Of a DNA stretch of 12,066 nucleotides, positions 1-7,665 are shown one piece after another. How positions within the stretch are numbered: position 1 is the stretch's first letter; every line of letters begins with the position of its first letter. Location of the stretch: assembly GCA_020025395.1 (NCBI GenBank), contig JAHHSE010000034.1, positions 1-12,066 of the forward strand, read 5' to 3'. The notes beneath the pieces are model-generated. The model searched no databases. It saw only the letters and a program-made list of their open reading frames with translations, and was not told where the DNA came from. A program made the position numbers and the translations under genes. The DNA is from Oscillospiraceae bacterium. GTDB taxonomy: Bacteria; Bacillota; Clostridia; Oscillospirales; Oscillospiraceae.

Positions 1-1
1 G

Positions 2-1189
2 CATCAGAAGGAGAGTCTGATCAGCGTCAATCTGAGTAAGCTGGACCAGCTGCTGGCCGTGGTGGGGGAGATTGTCATCACCGAGTCCATGGTGACCTCC
101 TCCCCCGATCTGAAGGGGATGAAGCTGGACAACTTCATCAAATCCGCCCGTCAGCTCAGAAAGCTCACCGATGACCTGCAGGATATCTCCATGTCCCTGC
201 GGATGGTGCCTGTATCCGCCACCTTCCAGAAGATGAACCGGATTGTACGGGACATGAGCAAGAAGCTGAACAAGCAGGCCAGGCTCACCCTGGTGGGGGA
301 AAATACCGAGGTGGATAAAACCATCGTGGACAGCATCGGGGACCCCATCATGCACATCATCAGAAATTCCATGGACCACGGCATCGAGGAGAAGGAAGAG
401 GAGCGTGTCCAGGCGGGGAAGGACCCGGAGGGACACATCACCCTCTCCGCACGGGACACGGGCAGCGAGGTCATCATCGAGATCGAGGACGACGGCCAGG
501 GCATTAATTATAGCAAGGTCTTAGGCAAGGCCATTAAAAACGGAATCGCTTCCCCTGATGTGGAGTACAGCAAGAAGGAGATCATCAACTTCCTGATGAT
601 GCCCGGCTTCTCCACCAATACGGAGGTGACAGAGTTTTCCGGCCGCGGCGTGGGCATGGATGTGGTGAAAAAATCCGTGGAAGAAGTGGGGGGCACCGTA
701 TCCATCACCAGTGAGTCCGGGAAGGGGATGACCACCACCCTTCGGATTCCTCTGACCATGGCCATTATGGACGGGATGGAGGTCTCGGTGGGCAAGTCCA
801 TTTTCACCATCCCCATCAATAATATCAGGCAGAGCTTCCGGGTCTCCGCCCAGGACATTATCCATGACTCCATGAACGGCGAAATGATCAAGATCATGGA
901 CAATTACTATCCCATCATTCGGGCCAGGGACCTCTATCAGCTGACTGACGGAGTCACGGATGTGGAGGACGGGATCCTTCTCTGGCTGGAGGCCGGCTCC
1001 TATTCCTACTGCCTCTTCGTGGATGAGCTGATCGGGGAGCAGCAGGTGGTGGTGAAGCAGCTTCCCGGCTATGTGAACAGCTATAACATCAAGGATTACG
1101 GAATCAACGGGTGCACCCTCCTGGGCGACGGCAGCATCAGCATCATCCTGGATGTGGCCAACCTTTACTCCGCCGTACGCAACAACTAA
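2..1189 (+). CDS. cheA: Chemotaxis histidine kinase CheA, 3' part (5' end outside window)
   Basis: CheA is the cytoplasmic chemotaxis kinase that autophosphorylates on a His in its P1 domain and passes phosphate to CheY and CheB. The frame is open from the first bases, so the gene begins upstream; P1 and P2 are not visible, and the GTG at 59 is internal. The visible 395 residues begin with the P3 dimerisation helices (ISVNLSKLDQLL). The P4 ATPase domain follows, with its N box (HIIRNSMDHGIE, near base 365), G1 box (DDGQGI, near 488) and G2 box (GRGVGMD, near 641). After GKGMTTTLRIPLTMAIMDGM comes the P5 CheW-like regulatory domain, running to the stop. All nucleotide-binding boxes look intact. 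cheW follows after a 19-base gap with its own ribosome binding site, so the two are probably co-transcribed. Identification is firm; only the missing N-terminus is unknown. Confidence 0.97.
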   Translation, partial: HQKESLISVNLSKLDQLLAVVGEIVITESMVTSSPDLKGMKLDNFIKSARQLRKLTDDLQDISMSLRMVPVSATFQKMNRIVRDMSKKLNKQARLTLVGENTEVDKTIVDSIGDPIMHIIRNSMDHGIEEKEEERVQAGKDPEGHITLSARDTGSEVIIEIEDDGQGINYSKVLGKAIKNGIASPDVEYSKKEIINFLMMPGFSTNTEVTEFSGRGVGMDVVKKSVEEVGGTVSITSESGKGMTTTLRIPLTMAIMDGMEVSVGKSIFTIPINNIRQSFRVSAQDIIHDSMNGEMIKIMDNYYPIIRARDLYQLTDGVTDVEDGILLWLEAGSYSYCLFVDELIGEQQVVVKQLPGYVNSYNIKDYGINGCTLLGDGSISIILDVANLYSAVRNN

Positions 1190-1208
1190 GAGGAGAGGAG
1201 AAAACGCA

Positions 1209-1697
1209 ATGAGCGAAGATGTCCTGTTTGCGACTGAGGATCAGATCGAGGCTATGAACGCCACCCGGGTGGAAGTACAGGTGGAAACGGAAAAATTCCT
1301 GATTTTCCTCACCGATAACCTGAAGCTGGGTGTCAGCGCGGAGTATGTGGTGGAGATCATCACCAATCACTCCATCACCTATCTGCCCATGATGCCCAAT
1401 TTTGTACGGGGGATTATTAACCTGAGAGGTCTGCTGATTCCCATCATCGATATCCGTCTCCGCCTGGGGAAGGAGCCTCTGGAGGATGCCCTGGTAATTG
1501 TGCTGAACATCAACGGCACCCAGCTGGGGATCCTGGTGGACACGGTAGACCAGATGGTGGATATCCCGAAGGATGACATTCTCTCAATTCCGGCCAACAG
1601 CAATCAGACCCTGGTGTCCGGTATGTGCTCCCTGCCCAACGAGGGGGGCACCATGATGATTCTGGACTGCGACCAGTTGATTGCCCATGGGTATTGA
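1209..1697 (+). CDS. cheW: Chemotaxis adaptor protein CheW
   Basis: CheW is the scaffold that couples methyl-accepting chemotaxis proteins to CheA in the signalling array. The product is 162 residues with one CheW domain from about residue 25. The family signature is FVRGIINLRGLLIPIIDIRLRLG-like (residues 66-87, given here in shortened form: RGIINLRG and PIIDIRLRLG), followed by LGILVDTVDQMVDIP, which matches the second beta-barrel half. The start ATG at 1209 is chosen because it follows AGGAGAGGAG at a normal distance; an in-frame ATG at 1152 lies inside cheA and has no ribosome binding site. About 25 acidic residues precede the domain, slightly longer than in the shortest CheW proteins. Its neighbours cheA and cheR fit an operon. 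A CheV-type fusion is excluded because no receiver domain follows. Confidence 0.96.
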   Translation: MSEDVLFATEDQIEAMNATRVEVQVETEKFLIFLTDNLKLGVSAEYVVEIITNHSITYLPMMPNFVRGIINLRGLLIPIIDIRLRLGKEPLEDALVIVLNINGTQLGILVDTVDQMVDIPKDDILSIPANSNQTLVSGMCSLPNEGGTMMILDCDQLIAHGY

Positions 1698-1728
1698 GAA
1701 GGGGAGCGGGGGAGGAATCTTTGCCCCT

Positions 1729-2526
1729 ATGGTTATCTCGGATTCTGATTTTAATCGGCTGGTATCCTTTGTCCACTCTCATTACGGAATCAATCTGGCC
1801 CAAAAACGGCAGCTGATCACAGGCCGCCTCTCCACCGCCATTAAGCAGCGTGGATATCGCAGCTTTACCGAATTTGTAGATCATCTGCTCAAGACCAGGG
1901 ACGAGGGAGAGATGACCCTCCTTTTGGATAAACTGACCACAAATTATACCTTTTTCATGCGGGAAAAGGATCATCTGGACTATTTTCGTAAGAATATTAT
2001 TCCGGATCTGGTGCGCCGCCATCAGCGGGACAGGGTGCTGTCCATCTGGAGCGCGGGCTGCTCCTCCGGGGAGGAGCCTTACAATCTCTCCATGTATCTC
2101 TTCGATTATCTGGGCAGTCAGGCTCGAAACTGGGATACCCGGATTCTGGCCACCGACATCTCCAGCCGCGCCCTGGGCATCGCGCAGAAAGGGGTCTACG
2201 AGCTTCCGGACACCATTCCCGCAGAGTGGAAGAAAAAATATTTTGTCCCGGATCAGAACGGACTCTACGCCGTAGCACCCATGGTACGGAACAATGTGAT
2301 CTTCCGCCCCTTCAACCTGATGGACCCCATCCGTTTCCGCCGTCCTTTTGATGTGATCTTCTGCCGGAATGTGATGATCTACTTCGATCAGCCCACAAAG
2401 GATGCCCTGGTCCAACGCTTCTATAACGCCACAGTGCCCGGGGGATATCTGCTCATCAGCTATTCGGAGAACCTCAGCCAGAACAACCCCTACCGCAGGC
2501 TGGCCCCCGCCACCTTTCAAAAATAA
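1729..2526 (+). CDS. cheR: Chemotaxis protein methyltransferase CheR
   Basis: CheR uses S-adenosylmethionine to methylate glutamates on chemoreceptors, the adaptation step reversed by CheB. The 265-residue product has an N-terminal helical domain (residues 1-75, with YGINLAQKRQLITGRL) and the TNYTFFMRE segment at 71-79, corresponding to the TNxTxFFRE motif. The methyltransferase fold follows: SAM-binding WSAGCSSGEEPY at 107-118, the acidic ATDIS at 141-145, and FCRNVMIYFD at 211-220. The length is typical. I chose ATG 1729, after GGAGG at 1711, because MVISDSDFNRL matches the family N-terminus. ATG 1687 or TTG 1681 would overlap cheW and add about 15 unconserved residues, so the start is less certain than the identity. 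It sits 31 bases after cheW and 24 before cheB. Confidence 0.95.
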   Translation: MVISDSDFNRLVSFVHSHYGINLAQKRQLITGRLSTAIKQRGYRSFTEFVDHLLKTRDEGEMTLLLDKLTTNYTFFMREKDHLDYFRKNIIPDLVRRHQRDRVLSIWSAGCSSGEEPYNLSMYLFDYLGSQARNWDTRILATDISSRALGIAQKGVYELPDTIPAEWKKKYFVPDQNGLYAVAPMVRNNVIFRPFNLMDPIRFRRPFDVIFCRNVMIYFDQPTKDALVQRFYNATVPGGYLLISYSENLSQNNPYRRLAPATFQK

Positions 2527-2530
2527 CCCA

Positions 2531-2545
2531 AGGAGGGACGCTCCT
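2531..2545 (+). promoter_or_regulatory. Short inverted repeat overlapping the cheB Shine-Dalgarno
   Basis: AGGAG and CTCCT form a perfect 5-bp stem around the loop GGACG, so the ribosome binding site of cheB is contained in the stem and a GGA trinucleotide lies in the loop. The hairpin is seen in the sequence. That it hides the ribosome site, shortens the effective spacing, or acts as a CsrA target (GGA in a hairpin loop is the known preference of that protein, and csrA is in this window) is inference. Confidence 0.4.
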
Positions 2546-2550
2546 CAGCT

Positions 2551-3597
2551 ATGAATCCAAATCAGAAAATACGGGTGATGGTTGTTGATGATTCCATGGT
2601 GGCCCGCAGCCTGATCATCAAAGGACTGTCCACCCATCCTAGAATCGAAGTGGTTGGGTACGCCATCAATGCGCTGGACGCAAAGAACAAGCTGCCCACC
2701 CTGAAACCGGATGTCATGACCATGGATGTGGAAATGCCGGCCATGAGCGGGATTGATTTTCTCAAGCAGTACCTGCCTCAGCACCCTCTGCCCGTCATCC
2801 TGGTCTCCTCCCTGAACTTAAAGGTGTTCGACGCTTTGGAGGCCGGCGCGGTGGACTTTGTCCGCAAGCCGGACAGCCAGCATTCCAATGATGCCTTTAT
2901 CACCTCTTTGATTCAGAAGGTGCTGGTGGCGGCGTATGCCAAGGTCAAGCCCGCCCAAAAGACCGTCCCGGCCAGGCCCGCCGCGCCTCCCCCGGTGGGA
3001 AACCTGGGGGCTGGGATGAATAAGGTCCTCATCGGCTTGGGGGCTTCCACCGGAGGAACGGAGGCGACTTTGGAGGTTATGAAACAGCTCCCCGCCGACA
3101 TTCCGGGTATGGTGATCGTCCAGCATATGCCTCCCGGCTTTACCAAAATGTATGCGGAGCGGCTGGACCGTCTCTGCCAAATGGAGGTCCGGGAGGCCAA
3201 AAACGGGGATGAGCTCCATCAGGGCCTGGCGCTCATTGCCCCGGCGGATTACCAGTGCAAGGTGGTCCGAATCGGCAATAAGTACACCGTCTCCTGTATG
3301 CCGGGAGAAAAAGTCAGCGGTCACCGCCCTTCGGTGGATGTCCTCTTCCAATCCATGGCGGAAACCGTCAACTGCAAGATGGTGGGGATCATTATGACCG
3401 GTATGGGACAGGACGGGGCCAAGGGCCTCCTCTCCATGCGGAAGCGGGGAGCCTATACCATCGGTCAGGATCAGGCCTCCTCTGTGGTTTATGGGATGCC
3501 AAAGGTAGCCTATGACATTGGCGCGGTCTCCGTTCAGGCCTCCTGTGAGAATGTGGCCGGCGTTTTGATGCGTCATTTGAGAACCCTGAGTGTTTGA
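2551..3597 (+). CDS. cheB: Protein-glutamate methylesterase/glutaminase CheB
   Basis: CheB is a response regulator with a methylesterase effector. Phosphorylation by CheA activates removal of methyl groups from receptors and deamidation of receptor glutamines. The 348-residue product carries a receiver domain (VVDDSM with acidic D13/D14, phosphoacceptor D59 in MTMDVEMP, K107 in VRKP). A Pro/Ala-rich linker spans about 134-150. The catalytic domain has Ser166 in GLGASTGG, His192 in QHMPPGF and Asp288 in TGMGQDGA, spaced as in well-studied CheB proteins. All functional residues are present, so it should be active. ATG 2551 gives the canonical N-terminus, but AGGAGG lies 14 bases upstream, longer than usual, and inside a short inverted repeat described separately. 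It is the last gene of the chemotaxis unit, directly before a terminator. Confidence 0.97.
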   Translation: MNPNQKIRVMVVDDSMVARSLIIKGLSTHPRIEVVGYAINALDAKNKLPTLKPDVMTMDVEMPAMSGIDFLKQYLPQHPLPVILVSSLNLKVFDALEAGAVDFVRKPDSQHSNDAFITSLIQKVLVAAYAKVKPAQKTVPARPAAPPPVGNLGAGMNKVLIGLGASTGGTEATLEVMKQLPADIPGMVIVQHMPPGFTKMYAERLDRLCQMEVREAKNGDELHQGLALIAPADYQCKVVRIGNKYTVSCMPGEKVSGHRPSVDVLFQSMAETVNCKMVGIIMTGMGQDGAKGLLSMRKRGAYTIGQDQASSVVYGMPKVAYDIGAVSVQASCENVAGVLMRHLRTLSV

Positions 3598-3613
3598 TCC
3601 GTTGCGTGAAAAG

Positions 3614-3658
3614 AAAAGGGGTCTGGACCATGAGTGGGTCCGGGCCTCTTTTGATTTT
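3614..3658 (+). terminator. Intrinsic terminator after cheB
   Basis: A 16-bp stem that includes G-U pairs (arms AAAAGGGGTCTGGACC and GGTCCGGGCCTCTTTT) encloses a 7-base loop. It is followed by a T-rich run (TTTTGATTTTT). It starts 17 bases after the cheB stop and should separate the chemotaxis transcript from the flgM operon. Confidence 0.88.
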
Positions 3659-3692
3659 TGGAGAAAGGATGAAAAGTTTTTCCGATTTTCCT

Positions 3693-3719
3693 TATTTTTC
3701 TTTTGGCCCATGCCGATAA
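3693..3719 (+). promoter_or_regulatory. Candidate sigma-28 (SigD/FliA-type) promoter for the flgM operon
   Basis: GCCGATAA at 3712-3719 matches the sigma-28 -10 element exactly. The -35 position expected 11 bases upstream (TATTTTTC at 3693-3700) matches the TAAAGTTT consensus only partly, so the call rests on the -10 and the context. The site lies between the cheB terminator and flgM, 53 bases before the flgM start, and flgM and late flagellar genes are known sigma-28 targets. A sigma-A promoter reading GATAAT as the -10 is possible but has no good -35. Confidence 0.55.
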
Positions 3720-3772
3720 TACTAATGTGTTTAAAAGAACTTTTTACTCTTCTGCCAAAGGAAGTGAGACCT

Positions 3773-4081
3773 ATGATGACCCCATCCAGCTCTGGCGCCA
3801 TCTCCTCTGTCGGGGCCGCAAAGACCTATTTTGTGAATGCGGACCGTGAGGTTCCGTTGAATACCGCACAGAGTCCCCAATATGACTCTGTCTCGATCTC
3901 GCCGGCTCCCACCGGAGACAGCCGTTTCCATCGGGAGGTGGTTAGCCGTCTGTCCAAAGAGATTCGCACCGCCACCACCACCGGTGATATCCAGGCCCTG
4001 CGTCAGCAGGTGGTTTCCGGACAATATACACCAGATCCCATGGCCATTGCCGCCCGAATTTTGTTTCTGGGAGGAGGCTGA
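3773..4081 (+). CDS. flgM: Anti-sigma-28 factor FlgM
   Basis: FlgM binds the flagellar sigma factor (SigD/FliA) and holds late flagellar genes off until the hook-basal body is complete. The 102-residue product has the weakly conserved, low-complexity N-terminal half typical of the family. The C-terminal sigma-binding part follows: DSVSISP near residue 38, helical REVVSRLSKEIRTA, then SGQYTPDPMAIAARIL at the C-terminus, which is the family signature. ATG 3773 follows AAAGGAAG at good spacing; a second ATG directly follows at 3776. A candidate sigma-28 -10 lies upstream, which would give autoregulation as known for FlgM in other bacteria. flgN starts two bases after its stop. Identification rests on the C-terminal motif plus gene order and is strong. 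Confidence 0.92.
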   Translation: MMTPSSSGAISSVGAAKTYFVNADREVPLNTAQSPQYDSVSISPAPTGDSRFHREVVSRLSKEIRTATTTGDIQALRQQVVSGQYTPDPMAIAARILFLGGG

Positions 4082-4083
4082 CT

Positions 4084-4560
4084 GTGGATCAAACAATGTA
4101 TCTGTCTTATCTGACCCTTCTGGAGGAGCTGACCGGGGTGCTGGAATCCCTGGTCGATCTGACCCGTGAGAAAATTCAGGCGGTTCGGTCAGACGACCTG
4201 CTGAAGATGGATCAGATCCTCAAACAGGAACAGGCCCTCACGCTGAGTGTCCGGGGCCTGGAGCAAAAGCGGGCCAGACAGCTGGAGAAGCTTGGCCTGG
4301 GAAAGACCCGCCTCTCGGAACTGGCAGAGGCCTATCCCAAGGAGCTGCAGTATAGGGCCAAGCAGACGGCAGAACGATTGAGAAGCCAGTATGACCTCTA
4401 TCACGATATCTCCAAAATGGCCCGAACCACGCTGGAATGCAACCTTCATGAAATTGAAAAGATCCTTGCCGGCATGGGCAGGGACCCAAAAGAAGGCCCC
4501 GGATATGCCCCCGACAATCCCGAGCCGCCCCGTAAAATGAAAACGGATTTTCGTGCCTGA
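4084..4560 (+). CDS. flgN: FlgN-family flagellar export chaperone
   Basis: FlgN is the cytosolic chaperone that delivers FlgK and FlgL to the flagellar export apparatus, and both clients are encoded directly downstream. The 158-residue product is almost entirely helical and charged (coiled-coil-like runs such as LEELTGVLESLVDLTREKI and RAKQTAERLRSQYDLYHDI), as expected of the family. A Pro/basic tail from about residue 137 is probably disordered. The start is GTG 4084, chosen because GGAGGAGG sits six bases upstream; ATG 4096 would be too far from it. Only two bases separate it from flgM, so translation is probably coupled. Sequence conservation in this family is low, so the call rests on helical character, length and position between flgM and flgK. 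Confidence 0.88.
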   Translation: MDQTMYLSYLTLLEELTGVLESLVDLTREKIQAVRSDDLLKMDQILKQEQALTLSVRGLEQKRARQLEKLGLGKTRLSELAEAYPKELQYRAKQTAERLRSQYDLYHDISKMARTTLECNLHEIEKILAGMGRDPKEGPGYAPDNPEPPRKMKTDFRA

Positions 4561-4586
4561 ACGGCCGATGAAAAAGGAGTATGGCT

Positions 4587-6488
4587 ATGAACAATATCGG
4601 CACCTTCGGTTCCTTCACAACGGCCCAGCTGGGTATTTATGCCGCCCAGAACGGGCTGAGCGTGACAGGAAACAACATTGCGAACATCAATACTGTGGGG
4701 TATACCCGGCAGAATCTGGATCAGATCAGCTTCCGCACCGGAGGAACGGATCGGTACAAGAGCCAGCTTGATGTCCGGGTGGGAATGGGTGTTCTTTGCA
4801 CCGGCGTTTCCCAGATCCGTGACCCCTATCTGGATATCCGCTACCGAAATGAGCTTTCCCAGGTGGGCGCGCTGGACAGCAAGCTGTCCGGCCTTCAGAA
4901 TCTGGCATCCATTTTGGATGAGGTGGCGAAGGGAAAGGATCAGAACGGCGTGATCGAGGCCCAGCTGGGTGAGCTGCTCAATACCCTCCAAAATCTTTCC
5001 AACAATGTAAACGACCAGAGCGCGGACATTCAGGTTCGGTCGGCCGCCTCGGCGCTGGCCTCTCTCTTCAACTCCTACTCCAAGCGGCTGGAGGATCTGG
5101 AGAACAATACCATCAAGGGCCTTGACCAGAATATCGATAAGGTCAATGAGCTGCTTACCGGCATTCGTGACCTGAACGAGTCCATTCGAAAGAGTGAGAT
5201 GCATGGAGACCGTGCCCTGGAGATGCGGGATGAACGGAATCGGCTGATTGACGAGCTGTCCAGCTATATGAAGATCGATGTGATCTACTCCATGGAGGAT
5301 GTGGGCGGCGGTCAGATGATCGAAAAGCTCACCATCAAGCTGGGCAATGCCAATCCGGATGAGGCGGTGACCACCGATACCACCACCCTGATCGATGGGA
5401 TCTATTCGGCCCAGATCAGCAACAAGGTCCCCCAACCCAATCCCAATTTTAATCCCAACGCACCTGCGGGACCGGGCAATGAGCCCTTCCTGGACGCCCA
5501 GGGACAGCCCACCACACAGGAGGAGGACGCCCCCCTGGTCCATGATGAAAACTATAATATCACGGTCTCCGAGCTGAGAGATTCCAGAGACCGGGTCCTG
5601 AGAGGCTCCACAGAGGTGAAGCTGGATGACAACGACATCCAGGGCTCCCTCCAGGCCATGAGAGAGATGCTCACCGAGTCTGGTGAATTCGCCTCGCAGA
5701 ACTACATCAATACTGTGGATGAGAATGCGGCCTCTAAGCGAGGCATTCCCTATTACCGCAAGACATTGGACCTGCTGGCCAATCAGATCGCATCGGTCTT
5801 CAACCAGGCCAATGAGGGCTATATGCAGGATCAGGACGGAAATTTCCTGGATACCAACGGACAGATTGTACAGCCCGCCCTGCCGGACGGCACCATCCTC
5901 ACCGCCAAAAATTATGACCCCCAAAATGCGGATCACAAGACGGCGATGGAGGCATCTACGGCGGAGAAAAAGGGAGGCCCCCTCTTCAGCAACCGGGGAG
6001 ACAGGGACGATACCGATGGAATCACCGCCGGGAACATCTCGGTTTCCAACAGCTGGTCCAAGGGAGATGTCCACATTGTGGCATCCTTCAAAAAGCCCAC
6101 CGGCATGGATGTGGCAAGCACGGATAATACAAATGTCCTTCATATGATTTCCCTCATGGGGACCAAGATGGATTATCTTCCCAGCGCAGTGGCCCCGAAT
6201 GCGGGCAATGTCCCCATGTTTCACGGTACCTTCCAGGAGATGCTGGGCAATATTGGAAGCGTCCTGGGCAATGACCAGGCCATCACCCAGATTAAGCTGG
6301 ATTCCAGCTATACCTCGGCGGTGGAGCTGGATACCAGTCGGGACGGTGTCTCCGGCGTGGATCTGAACGACGAAGCCTCCAATCTGATGAAATATCAGAA
6401 GTCCTACGCGGCGGCTTGCCGTCTGATGACCACCTTGGATGAGGCGCTGGAGAAACTCATCAACAACACCGGAATCGTGGGCAGATAA
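4587..6488 (+). CDS. flgK: Flagellar hook-associated protein 1 FlgK
   Basis: FlgK (HAP1) is the first hook-filament junction protein, exported through the flagellum and placed on the hook tip. The product is about 633 residues. The N-terminal rod/hook signature is AAQNGLSVTGNNIANINTVG followed by YTRQ. The C-terminal signature is SGVDLNDEASNLMKYQKSYA followed by a heptad-like helix ending in INNTGIVGR. Both ends form the coiled-coil core (D0/D1); the middle is variable. A Pro/Asn-rich, probably flexible segment (residues about 279-318, beginning NKVPQPNPNFNPN) interrupts the variable domain. ATG 4587 is preferred over ATG 4581 because AAGGAG at 4574 is then seven bases away instead of one. 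Its chaperone flgN is upstream and flgL follows after 15 bases. Identity is certain. Confidence 0.97.
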   Translation: MNNIGTFGSFTTAQLGIYAAQNGLSVTGNNIANINTVGYTRQNLDQISFRTGGTDRYKSQLDVRVGMGVLCTGVSQIRDPYLDIRYRNELSQVGALDSKLSGLQNLASILDEVAKGKDQNGVIEAQLGELLNTLQNLSNNVNDQSADIQVRSAASALASLFNSYSKRLEDLENNTIKGLDQNIDKVNELLTGIRDLNESIRKSEMHGDRALEMRDERNRLIDELSSYMKIDVIYSMEDVGGGQMIEKLTIKLGNANPDEAVTTDTTTLIDGIYSAQISNKVPQPNPNFNPNAPAGPGNEPFLDAQGQPTTQEEDAPLVHDENYNITVSELRDSRDRVLRGSTEVKLDDNDIQGSLQAMREMLTESGEFASQNYINTVDENAASKRGIPYYRKTLDLLANQIASVFNQANEGYMQDQDGNFLDTNGQIVQPALPDGTILTAKNYDPQNADHKTAMEASTAEKKGGPLFSNRGDRDDTDGITAGNISVSNSWSKGDVHIVASFKKPTGMDVASTDNTNVLHMISLMGTKMDYLPSAVAPNAGNVPMFHGTFQEMLGNIGSVLGNDQAITQIKLDSSYTSAVELDTSRDGVSGVDLNDEASNLMKYQKSYAAACRLMTTLDEALEKLINNTGIVGR

Positions 6489-6503
6489 GGAGGAAACAGA
6501 GCC

Positions 6504-7643
6504 ATGATTAGAGCAACAACAGGGGGTGTGCTGAAGGGGTATCGGAGCAATCTGATGAAATCCTTCGTCACCCTGAATCGGGCGAGGGACGGAGTTCTGA
6601 CCGGAAGGAACTTCCTCTCTTACGCAGAGGATCCGGCATCGGCAGCCCAGAGCTTTCAGCTTCGGCGGGCGTTCATGAGGGTCAGTGGTCAATACTCCAA
6701 TAGCAGCTCCACCATTCGGAAGTTCGAGTCGGCATGGTCCAGCCTGGAAAGTGTGGTGCAGACCACCAACAACGCCCATAAGTCCGCTCTGGAGAGTCTG
6801 GAAGATTCCTATGGCAGCGGTCGGTCCGCTCTGGGTCAGCAGCTGCTCCAACTTTCTGAAAGCATCACCCAGACCATGAACGCCAAATATGGGGATAAAT
6901 TCGTTTTTGCCGGTGCGGATGAGGGCAATGTTCCCTTTTCCTGGGAAGGAGAAGGGGAGAACCGGAAGCTCTACTACCGGGGAGTTCCGGTGGATGCCGC
7001 AATTCCCGAAATTCAGACCCAGGCGGATGGCACTCCCGTGGTGAACGGTGCGGGCAACTATCTGGCTCCGGACGGTACTGAGGTTTTGAAGGCCGATTAT
7101 GACAAGGCCAAGAGCGATGTGGAAAAGCTGGAGTACATGAGCAAGGAAGATAACTTCGTGGACCTGGGTCTGGGCCTCCAGGAGGGGGGAGACGGTCTGG
7201 TGAAGTCCAGCGCCTTTAATGTCTCTCTTCAGGGAATCCGTTTCCTGGGGCATGGAACGGATGCGGATGGAGATCCAAAGAGCATCCCTTCTATCCTCCA
7301 TCGCATGGGTACCATTCTTTCCCGCTGTGACAAGGATAGCGGTGAGTGGGGCAAAGAGGGTGACCGGGAGGAACTGGAGCGTCTTACGAGCAAGTTGGAG
7401 GATGCCAGGAACGGTTTGAGGGAGCAGTATGTGGAGATGGATGCCAAGGCAGATTTTCTGAAGGGCAACGATCGCCAGCTCAAGGCCACCAGTAATACGC
7501 TCAATGCCCAGATCATGGGGATCGAAAAATGTGACCTGGCAGATGCCATCACTTCCTTCTCCTGGGCGCAGTTTTGTTACAATGCGTCCTTAAAGGCCGG
7601 AAACAGCATTCTCTCCCAGAGCCTTATGGACTATTTAAATTAA
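6504..7643 (+). CDS. flgL: Flagellar hook-associated protein 3 FlgL
   Basis: FlgL (HAP3) is the second junction protein, joining FlgK to the flagellin filament. The 379-residue product has the flagellin-like architecture. The N-terminal helical region begins MIRATTGGVLKGYRSNL and contains DGVLTGRNF and AEDPASAAQS, the counterpart of the family's SGKxxxxPSDDPxxA motif. A variable centre follows, then a C-terminal helix pair ending NASLKAGNSILSQSLMDYLN. The centre includes DKFVFAGADEGNVPF, matching the FlgL FSGxxTxxxPF turn. ATG 6504 follows AAGGAGG at 10 bases. It lies directly after flgK. True flagellin is unlikely because flagellin does not normally carry the FAGADEGNVPF-type turn and because of the position after flgK. 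Confidence 0.94.
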   Translation: MIRATTGGVLKGYRSNLMKSFVTLNRARDGVLTGRNFLSYAEDPASAAQSFQLRRAFMRVSGQYSNSSSTIRKFESAWSSLESVVQTTNNAHKSALESLEDSYGSGRSALGQQLLQLSESITQTMNAKYGDKFVFAGADEGNVPFSWEGEGENRKLYYRGVPVDAAIPEIQTQADGTPVVNGAGNYLAPDGTEVLKADYDKAKSDVEKLEYMSKEDNFVDLGLGLQEGGDGLVKSSAFNVSLQGIRFLGHGTDADGDPKSIPSILHRMGTILSRCDKDSGEWGKEGDREELERLTSKLEDARNGLREQYVEMDAKADFLKGNDRQLKATSNTLNAQIMGIEKCDLADAITSFSWAQFCYNASLKAGNSILSQSLMDYLN

Positions 7644-7665
7644 AGAAAGAGGTGTCCTATCGTTT

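Noticed and set aside
1510..2520. A 336-codon minus-strand open frame opposite cheW and cheR
   Set aside because: It is a shadow of cheR codon usage, with no ribosome binding site or recognisable protein family.
3661..3672. AAAGGATGA resembling a CsrA consensus site upstream of flgM
   Set aside because: It lies upstream of the proposed -10, so it would not be in the flgM transcript, and it directly follows the cheB terminator.
2818..3801. A 327-codon minus-strand open frame opposite cheB, the terminator and the flgM start
   Set aside because: It runs through a clear terminator and promoter region, and the protein is composition-biased without domains.
4446..7301. A 951-codon open frame on the minus strand opposite flgN, flgK and flgL
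   Set aside because: It is antisense to three well-identified genes, has no ribosome binding site at its start, spans their boundaries, and its protein is a repetitive Gly/Ile/Leu/His/Gln mixture with no recognisable domain. The length is explained by codon bias of the sense genes.
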